NCBI GenBank assembly: GCA_945787295.1
Contig: CALZHQ010000067.1
Location: 1 to 15,462 of the forward strand
DNA: 15,462 nucleotides
Origin: an uncultured Desulfuromonadales bacterium
GTDB taxonomy: Bacteria; Desulfobacterota; Desulfuromonadia; Desulfuromonadales; Geopsychrobacteraceae
Reading direction: 5' to 3'
Numbering within the stretch: the stretch's first letter is position 1; each line of letters starts with the position of its first letter. The position numbers and the translations under genes are program-made. The notes beneath the pieces are model-generated. The model was given only the letters and a program-made list of their open reading frames with translations, had not been told where the DNA came from and ran no database searches. Below, one piece after another: positions 1 through 4,771 of this stretch.

Positions 1-956
1 GTGGCCGACTCGGTCAGCATGTAACCGGTGACGCCAACGGCATCGGTAGCGGTGAAGCTGCTGACCGACACGGTCAGGCTGTTGGCGGTCGCGGGAATGG
101 TAAAGGCGGTCACCGTCGGCGCGGTGACGTCGCCGCCGGCGGTAACAGTGATGGTTAGCCTGGTCGCCGTATAACCCTTATCGTTTGCTCCACCCGTCAA
201 GCCGTTACCGCCGCCGGCGATCAGGTAGAAAACATAGTTTCCCGCAACGCTCGGAGTGGTCATCGCCGCATCGGACCCGTGCAGCATGCTCCCGTCCAGG
301 TCGCTGCCGGACGCGTCATTGATCGCCTCCCCCTTGGCATTGTTCCAGGCGGAAGCATCACCGTTGACATTATCACCGTTGAGGTCGTCATGGTCCTGCA
401 TGTGCATGTCCAGGCCGCTATAAAAAGCGACTCCCGAACCGTCGTCGGTGGCGTGATAACGCCATTGTGGCTGCTGGGCATGGCTGCCGTCCCAGACACT
501 GCTCCAGCCGGTCAGAGACGGGCTATTGTTGGTGCCTTTGACCGGGGCCGTACCGCCATTACTTAACCAGGTCGGTGGCAGGTACATCGCATTGGCCACG
601 AAATCAGCCGCGCCGGTTTCCCGGTTGGCCCCCTCCATGGTGTAATCGATTTCGAACGCGGTGCTCACGGGGATACTGATCGCCACACTGCGGGAGAAAT
701 ACTCGGTTGCAGCATTGTGCAGGGTCGGCGTCAATTCCGTGCCGTCGACCGCGACCAGAACAGAGGCGTCGCCAGACAGGGCCGGAATATCATGACATTC
801 GACGCAAGAGCCCTTTTTCGATGGCTGTGCCTGCGCTAGCGTCGGCAGCAGCAGTGCCATACCGAACAGACAAGCGGTCAATAGGAACAGGGAGTTCGGG
901 AACCGTGTGCACCTAAGCGCTGCCAAGAACATTAGCTTTCTTCCCGCTTGCGTCAT
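1..956 (-). CDS. Secreted single-CxxCH protein with Ig-like repeat domain, 3' end outside the window
   Basis: The reading frame is open from the ATG at 956 to the window edge, giving about 318 residues. A strong Shine-Dalgarno (GGAGGTGA, complement of 961-968) fixes the start. Residues 1-43 form a signal peptide with a basic start, a hydrophobic core around 23-40 and an Ala-x-Ala type end. A single c-type heme motif, CVECH, follows at 51-55. Residues 60-260 are an extracellular-looking Gly/Asn/Asp-rich domain rich in His and Met (for example HMQDHDDLNGDN) that I cannot name. From about 275 begins an Ig-like unit (TATDAVGVTGYMLTESAT) of a kind that in Desulfuromonadia surface proteins usually recurs in tandem, so the full protein may be much longer. 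One heme could make it an electron-transfer or redox-sensing surface protein, but this is inference. The gene stands alone on its transcript as far as can be seen. Confidence 0.85.
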   Translation of the reverse strand, partial: MTQAGRKLMFLAALRCTRFPNSLFLLTACLFGMALLLPTLAQAQPSKKGSCVECHDIPALSGDASVLVAVDGTELTPTLHNAATEYFSRSVAISIPVSTAFEIDYTMEGANRETGAADFVANAMYLPPTWLSNGGTAPVKGTNNSPSLTGWSSVWDGSHAQQPQWRYHATDDGSGVAFYSGLDMHMQDHDDLNGDNVNGDASAWNNAKGEAINDASGSDLDGSMLHGSDAAMTTPSVAGNYVFYLIAGGGNGLTGGANDKGYTATRLTITVTAGGDVTAPTVTAFTIPATANSLTVSVSSFTATDAVGVTGYMLTESA

Positions 957-1231
957 GCTATCACCTCCAGCCGAGAACCCTGCAGTGTTGTTCCACGCAG
1001 GCCGATGGTCAGAGATACCAGCGCCGGAACGGTTTGAAACCCCGTCTGCAAGCTACGCTTGTCACGCTTTTGACACCAGCTGTCTCTATTCATCCCATCT
1101 ATCCTCATGTCAGGCAGTCTCTCTTTTACTCACAAACATTTTCATTTCGGTTCCAGGCTGTTGTTGTCGTCATTCCGCTTAGTGCAGATGTAGACAAAAA
1201 AACAGTTAAGACCATAAAATGAGCAGCAATT

Positions 1232-1260
1232 AATATACCAAAGCAAATTAGCAATTGCAA
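1232..1260 (-). promoter_or_regulatory. Candidate sigma-70 promoter for the secreted CxxCH protein
   Basis: On the minus strand TTGCAA (1260-1255), a 17-nt spacer and TATATT (1237-1232) match the -35/-10 consensus at 4/6 and 5/6. Transcription would start near 1225 and leave a leader of about 270 nt. That leader holds two small hairpins: a CAAGC/GCTTG stem around 1050-1064 and a GGTTT/AAACC stem around 1031-1041. I recognise no known riboswitch in the leader. The call rests on pattern match only. Confidence 0.4.
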
Positions 1261-1384
1261 ACCTTTTCACGAGTGCGCAGATAGGGTATTTCAGACAACA
1301 AATTAAAGGGGGGGCCCTTGTGGCGCTGGCGCTGGTAGTGATATGGCGAAATCCTCGTCAAAGGACGTAACATTTGCACCTTGA

Positions 1385-1437
1385 CGGGCGGACAAGACGA
1401 CATCAGGGCCGCCCGATTTCAAAATTGGGTGGCCCTG
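1385..1437. terminator. Strong hairpin downstream of the pseudo-receiver gene, with a competing partner
   Basis: CAGGGCC (1404-1410) pairs with GGCCCTG (1431-1437). The stem continues inward through a G-T pair, CCC/GGG and GAT/ATT to a six-base loop, about 14 pairs in all. It lies 31 nt past the stop codon of the leftward pseudo-receiver gene and probably ends or protects that transcript. It lacks a U-run on either strand, so it is not a canonical intrinsic terminator. CCGCCCG (1409-1415) can instead pair perfectly with CGGGCGG (1385-1391), so two mutually exclusive folds exist. The rest of the 957-1468 gap holds the promoter and leader of the leftmost gene and no supported gene. Confidence 0.45.
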
Positions 1438-1468
1438 GCATGTATTCAGAGAGGATGGGATTTAATAA

Positions 1469-1906
1469 TCAGGCGAGCAGTGCCGTCCGACAGCTTTCGG
1501 CTGGCGGGTGAAAACGGGTCGCGTAAGATGATTTGGGTTTGACCAGAAGCTGACAGATGGCTTTGGCCATGTCTGAGCGCTTGTAAGGCCTAACGAAGTA
1601 CTTGTCAGCCAGTAGCTGGTCGCTGCCATTTTGCTCTGCAAACAAATTCCCGGTCGCCACCATGACGACCGGAATATCTTTACCGGAAGGATCGAGCTTG
1701 ATCTGCTGACAGACCTTAAGGCCATCGAGATCAGAAAGCTCGCTGCCGAGCAGGACCAAATCCGGGACGCATTCCCGCATTGCAGCCAGGGCGCCAATAC
1801 CGCTAGCAGCCCCCTTCACGTCATAGCCCAACGACTTCAATAAGGTGCTATCAAGCTCCAGCATCGTCTCACTCTGTTGAACAACAAGAAGTTTCTTTTT
1901 CACCAT
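1469..1906 (-). CDS. Stand-alone degenerate (pseudo-)receiver domain protein
   Basis: The 145-residue protein has the layout of a single CheY-like receiver (beta1 KLLVVQ, alpha1 TLLKSLGY, beta3 PDLVLL, beta4 IPVVMV, beta5 YFVRPY) and nothing else. The residues needed for aspartyl phosphorylation are all changed. The acidic pair after beta1 is Gln10-Gln11, the phospho-acceptor position after beta3 is Gly54 and the conserved Lys of beta5 is Arg106. In known cases such pseudo-receivers act through phosphorylation-independent protein contacts. The start ATG has AAGGA about 12 nt upstream. The gene begins 38 nt after the stop of the receiver-AraC gene on the same strand, so the two are probably co-transcribed and this protein may modulate that regulator. 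The partner is inferred. Confidence 0.8.
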   Translation of the reverse strand: MVKKKLLVVQQSETMLELDSTLLKSLGYDVKGAASGIGALAAMRECVPDLVLLGSELSDLDGLKVCQQIKLDPSGKDIPVVMVATGNLFAEQNGSDQLLADKYFVRPYKRSDMAKAICQLLVKPKSSYATRFHPPAESCRTALLA

Positions 1907-1944
1907 CTATTCTTAGTCCTTTCAAGAACTCGCAGGATAAGGCT

Positions 1945-2715
1945 CTACACCCCCCGCCGCAGGGTCCGATAGGCAGCAGGCGTCAGCTCCTCAAACGACT
2001 TGAAACAGCGGATAAAACTGCCGGTGTCTGAAAAGCCGACCTGACTCGCGACCCGACTGACAGTGTTCCCTTCTTCACAAAGCAGAATTTTTGCTTTTTG
2101 CACCTTCATATACTTGAGAAAACGCATCGGGGTCATGCCGGTGATGTCTTTAAAGGCGCGACTGAAATGATACTTGCTCATCTGCGCGGACTCGGCGAGT
2201 TCATCGAGAGTCACCCTCCGGGAGAGATTCTCCTGAATATAGCGAATGGCACTATTGACGTATTCAGGATATTTCCGTGACCCCGGTTGGGGCTTTTCAT
2301 TGCCCTGCTCGTTCAGCAAGGAAACAAAGTGACGTTTCTCACCAGAAGCGCGCTTGGCGCAGAGAACCTTGCCGACCGACTCACAAAAGGTCTGCCTGGC
2401 GATCGGGCGACGATGATAGTCTCGCGCCCCGGAACGAAATACCTGCAGCACCAGATCTTCCGAGCCCTGGCCGGCAATAAATATGACCGGTAATCCACTA
2501 TGGCGTTTTTTGATGGTCCGCAGCAATTCCAGCCCGATGGCATTTTCACAATCGAGCAGCAATAAGTCAGCCTCCATCCCCATCAGCGCCCCCATGGCAT
2601 GCGATGGCTGGATCGCGATGACTTCTTCGCCGGGCATAGGGAATTTCTCGAACTCAGTCATGCTGCCCTTATCGGTGACAACTAAAATCGGCTTTTTCTT
2701 CGGAACGAACTCCAT
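1945..2715 (-). CDS. Response-regulator-like transcription factor: receiver domain plus AraC-type DNA-binding domain
   Basis: The predicted protein has 256 residues. I chose the ATG at 2715 because GAGGG sits 6-7 nt upstream; an in-frame ATG at 2769 would add 18 residues (VLCCVQQRQNT...) that fit no receiver. Residues 8-125 are receiver-like. Asp55 (LLLLD) is at the phospho-acceptor site, but only one acidic residue, Asp15, follows beta1, the switch Thr/Ser is Ala81 and the beta5 Lys is Arg103 (HRRP). Phosphorylation is therefore doubtful. Residues 150-256 hold two helix-turn-helix motifs of the AraC family (LDELAESAQMSKYHFSRAFK and VASQVGFSDTGSFIRCFK). The overall plan is that of YesN-like regulators. 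The gene is closely related to the one at 3521, which reads the other way, and leads into the pseudo-receiver gene. The target genes are unknown. Confidence 0.88.
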   Translation of the reverse strand: MEFVPKKKPILVVTDKGSMTEFEKFPMPGEEVIAIQPSHAMGALMGMEADLLLLDCENAIGLELLRTIKKRHSGLPVIFIAGQGSEDLVLQVFRSGARDYHRRPIARQTFCESVGKVLCAKRASGEKRHFVSLLNEQGNEKPQPGSRKYPEYVNSAIRYIQENLSRRVTLDELAESAQMSKYHFSRAFKDITGMTPMRFLKYMKVQKAKILLCEEGNTVSRVASQVGFSDTGSFIRCFKSFEELTPAAYRTLRRGV

Positions 2716-2781
2716 ATACGCCCTCTTTTCATTTGTGTTCTGCCGTTGCTGGACACAACACAGAACCAAGAACAGCAGGAT

Positions 2782-2810
2782 TTGACAGTAGTCATTCTAA
2801 AATCTGTATT
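2782..2810 (+). promoter_or_regulatory. Candidate sigma-70 promoter reading into the divergent intergenic region
   Basis: A perfect TTGACA (2782-2787) is followed after exactly 17 nt by TGTATT (2805-2810), which matches the -10 consensus at 4/6. It reads rightward, away from the leftward receiver-AraC gene, into a stretch with no gene until 3521. It would give either a leader of about 700 nt for that gene or a separate small RNA. Nearby, GCGATATCGC at 2851-2860 is a perfect 10-bp palindrome that could be an operator. Confidence 0.35.
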
Positions 2811-3274
2811 TTGCCCTCACAATAATGCAGACCATTCAATTCGACAAAAAGCGATATCGCCCTACTAGCAAACCCTGTTCCCAAACAAACAGCCAGTCGC
2901 AGAACAAGCATCGCAATGACAATCCAACCGCCTGACGTATATATATTTTTTTCATAACTAATAATCCTAAATAAGCAATATCTGAGTACGGTCACGCAAC
3001 TCCCGAGATTCTAATCCGACAATTATGAGTGGTCATTTAACTAATCCCCTACGGCCATAAGGCCAAGCCGCACAATCAAAATCAAACCCTTATTAAAAAT
3101 ATTGCCTAAAGAAATCAAATCTTCCTGTCAATACCTGTATACAGCGGACTGCTAGCCAGTTTCTAATAAGCAAAAAATGCTATTTGAAAATTTTTGGCTC
3201 AGTTTATGAATATTAGCCACTCGGCTAACCAGCAAAAAAGTCGCTGAAACATCCGCTTCACTTGCCAAATGGTC

Positions 3275-3296
3275 AGGAGCAGGCTCCTCTCGCCGA
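3275..3296. repeat. Imperfect direct repeat, copy 1 (partner at 3430-3452)
   Basis: The segment begins AGGAGCAGG and ends CTCTCGCCGA. Both blocks recur, with a slightly different middle, at 3430-3452. It contains a small local stem, AGGAG/CTCCT. Its 3' part, GCTCCTCTCGCCG (3283-3295), is also perfectly complementary to CGGCGAGAGGAGC at 3423-3435. Confidence 0.6.
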
Positions 3297-3422
3297 TTCT
3301 GACAACCCGGCAGTGACAGACATCGAAAGGAGGCAAACAGATGAAGAAGTACATCAAACCCCGTGTGGTCGGCTCTTCGAACGTCCACCCCTGCTAACAA
3401 AGATGCTTGATTAAGGTCTACC

Positions 3423-3452
3423 CGGCGAGAGGAGCAGGATTTCTCTCGCCGA
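3423..3452 (+). promoter_or_regulatory. Leader hairpin with second repeat copy, upstream of the rightward receiver-AraC gene
   Basis: CGGCGAGAG (3423-3431) pairs with CTCTCGCCG (3443-3451) as a perfect 9-bp stem with an 11-base loop. The 5' arm, extended to 3435, can instead pair over 13 bp with 3283-3295. The two folds exclude each other, as in attenuators and riboswitches. The segment 3430-3452 is the second copy of the imperfect direct repeat. The hairpin ends 70 nt before the start codon at 3521. No ligand or protein partner is evident. Confidence 0.4.
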
Positions 3453-3520
3453 CGCCTTAAACCGAGAGTGTAGGCACCAGGACAGAAACCAGGCCTTTTC
3501 ATGCCTGCCTAGCTGGGACG

Positions 3521-4300
3521 ATGGAAATAAAGCCAATAATCATTGTTGCCGCAGAAGAAGATCAGTCGTTTTACGCTGGCTTCAAGCTGGACAACGAGCG
3601 TTTGCTGTTCCAAGCCCCCCAGGAACTATTGGGGAATATCGGCAGTCTCGAAGCAGACTTAATCGTGCTTGATGCAGGCAACCCTCCCGAGCTTGGCCTG
3701 GACCTGCTCGTGAAGATCAAGCCCGAATGCCCGGGTGTGCCGATCATCTTCCTCACCTCAGACAGTTCGGAATATCTTGTCCTAAGTGCTTACAAACAGG
3801 GAGTCCGGGACTATTTCAGGAAGAGTGATCCGCTAAGTTCCCTGCACGGCACAATCAAAAAACTTCTTCACCTGAAGAGAAGTGCCAACGAAAATCGCGG
3901 GTTTGAAGCGAGCGAAACGCACCGCCTCGAATGCAGTATTTCCCGCAGCGATCAGCTCAACGACATCTCCCCTGTGGCGCAAAGCGTTATCCGCTATATC
4001 GAAAAAAATATCAGAAAAAAAATCACCCTTGAAGATCTTTGCCAGGTGGTAAAAACAAGTAAATACCATTTCAGCCGCAAGTTTAAGGCCGAAACGGGCA
4101 TGAGCCCTATGCAATATGTCAGACATGAAAAAATTAAGGCGGCAAAAAGTTTATTGCTGCGGACCGACTCCAATGTCAGCTCTGTGGCCTACCTGCTCGG
4201 CTTTGAAGATGTCAGTAGCTTTATCCGCAATTTCAAGAAATACGAGGGAGTCACTCCTTACAGGTTCCGGACTTCAAATAAGCAGGGAGACCGCTGCTAA
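3521..4300 (+). CDS. Response-regulator-like transcription factor: receiver domain plus AraC-type DNA-binding domain (paralog)
   Basis: This 259-residue protein has the same layout as the product of 1945-2715. The receiver spans residues 5-118 and the two AraC helix-turn-helix motifs lie within about 150-252 (LEDLCQVVKTSKYHFSRKFK, then SSVAYLLGFEDVSSFIRNFK). Unlike its paralog it keeps an acidic cluster after beta1 (Glu12, Glu13, Asp14), a phospho-acceptor Asp51 (LIVLD), Thr79/Ser80 at the switch and Lys101, so phosphorylation is plausible. The usual Lys-Pro of beta5 is Lys-Ser. Shared stretches such as SKYHFSR and TGM-P-M point to an old duplication. The start has only a weak GGGA close upstream, and CCAG (3489-3492) can pair with CTGG (3513-3516), so initiation may be inefficient. 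No kinase lies next to it. Confidence 0.88.
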   Translation: MEIKPIIIVAAEEDQSFYAGFKLDNERLLFQAPQELLGNIGSLEADLIVLDAGNPPELGLDLLVKIKPECPGVPIIFLTSDSSEYLVLSAYKQGVRDYFRKSDPLSSLHGTIKKLLHLKRSANENRGFEASETHRLECSISRSDQLNDISPVAQSVIRYIEKNIRKKITLEDLCQVVKTSKYHFSRKFKAETGMSPMQYVRHEKIKAAKSLLLRTDSNVSSVAYLLGFEDVSSFIRNFKKYEGVTPYRFRTSNKQGDRC

Positions 4301-4378
4301 GATGATAAGTCCCCGGTCAGACCTGCCCACCTTCTCACCTCCCCCCCCAACTTAGAAAGCTTCACCGCATGAAGATAA

Positions 4379-4408
4379 GCTGCTGAAATAGAATCATTTT
4401 CCAGCAGC
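4379..4408 (+). terminator. Possible terminator hairpin after the receiver-AraC gene
   Basis: GCTGCTG (4379-4385) pairs with CAGCAGC (4402-4408), and the stem can extend with A-U pairs past one bulged base. It lies about 80 nt after the stop codon at 4300. No T-run follows directly, only AT-rich sequence, so termination there is uncertain. Confidence 0.35.
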
Positions 4409-4546
4409 AACTGACAGCAATTTATTTGCATTTTTAGAGCAATTTATACAGGGAAACATCAGATCCTTTCCAATATAATCTATAACTTATTTTGTCAGAG
4501 TTGAGGCGCTGGTAAGCATTTATCCATTTCGCCGCGAACAACGATG

Positions 4547-4610
4547 AGATGGGAGGGGACGGAATCATCACGAAGACAAGCAAACATCAGCTGCCCTGTC
4601 CGCCCCATCT
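4547..4610 (+). promoter_or_regulatory. Upstream leader stem of the cytochrome gene
   Basis: AGATGG (4547-4552) pairs with CCATCT (4605-4610). After a small internal loop, GGACGG (4557-4562) pairs with CTGTCC (4596-4601). This makes a two-part stem of 12 pairs closing a loop of about 33 nt. It could be part of a structured 5' leader or a DNA inverted repeat for a regulator. The DNA before it (4411-4546) is AT-rich, with a TATAAT-like hexamer near 4480 but no clear -35. Confidence 0.35.
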
Positions 4611-4646
4611 AAAACAACCCCAGAGAAACCTCGATTTTAAAAAATA

Positions 4647-4733
4647 GCTCGCCCCCAGCAAGGAGTTACGTTGGGCTACGTAACAGGGAACATCGGGAGC
4701 GAGTATCTCAGCCTAGCCGAATGCCGGGAGGCA
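4647..4733 (+). promoter_or_regulatory. Structured 5' leader with possible pseudoknot, upstream of the pentaheme cytochrome
   Basis: An outer stem joins CTCGC (4648-4652) to GCGAG (4699-4703) and continues as CCC/GGG past one unpaired or mismatched A. Inside it GTTACG (4665-4670) and CGTAAC (4679-4684) form a perfect 6-bp hairpin with an 8-base loop. The loop's GGCTA (4674-4678) can pair with TAGCC at 4714-4718 outside the outer stem, an H-type pseudoknot. A last stem, TGCC/GGCA (4722-4733), lies 28 nt before the Shine-Dalgarno. The density of nested pairing suggests a cis-acting RNA. It matches no riboswitch class I can recall in full. Confidence 0.4.
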
Positions 4734-4771
4734 AGTAATTTTTAGCGAGAAAAAGAAACGGGAGGATGAAA

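Larger units (their letters stand above)
2716..3520. other. Long non-coding region between two divergent receiver-AraC genes
   Basis: These 805 bp between the two regulator starts hold no gene I can support. Roughly 2900-3240 is AT-rich and promoter-like without a convincing -35/-10 pair. From 3270 to 3520 the sequence becomes GC-richer and full of inverted and direct repeats. The length is large for this gene-dense window and suggests regulatory DNA or leader RNA for one or both flanking genes. Confidence 0.7.

Noticed and set aside
279..566. 95-codon plus-strand frame
   Set aside because: It lies opposite the secreted CxxCH protein, whose frame is open to the window edge with signal peptide, heme motif and strong ribosome site.
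957..1225. Cyclic-di-GMP (GEMM) riboswitch in the leader of the secreted CxxCH protein
   Set aside because: Small hairpins are present, but the CGCAAAGCC core and the tetraloop-receptor layout are not found.
3152..3502. 116-codon minus-strand frame in the intergenic region
   Set aside because: Its sequence is dominated by the Arg-rich translation of the repeated CTCTCGCC segments and has no clear ribosome site or domain.
4681..4733. Cobalamin riboswitch, suggested by AACAGGGAA in the cytochrome leader
   Set aside because: The conserved B12 box (CCGCCACTG type) and the rest of the core are missing, and the gene is no B12 gene.
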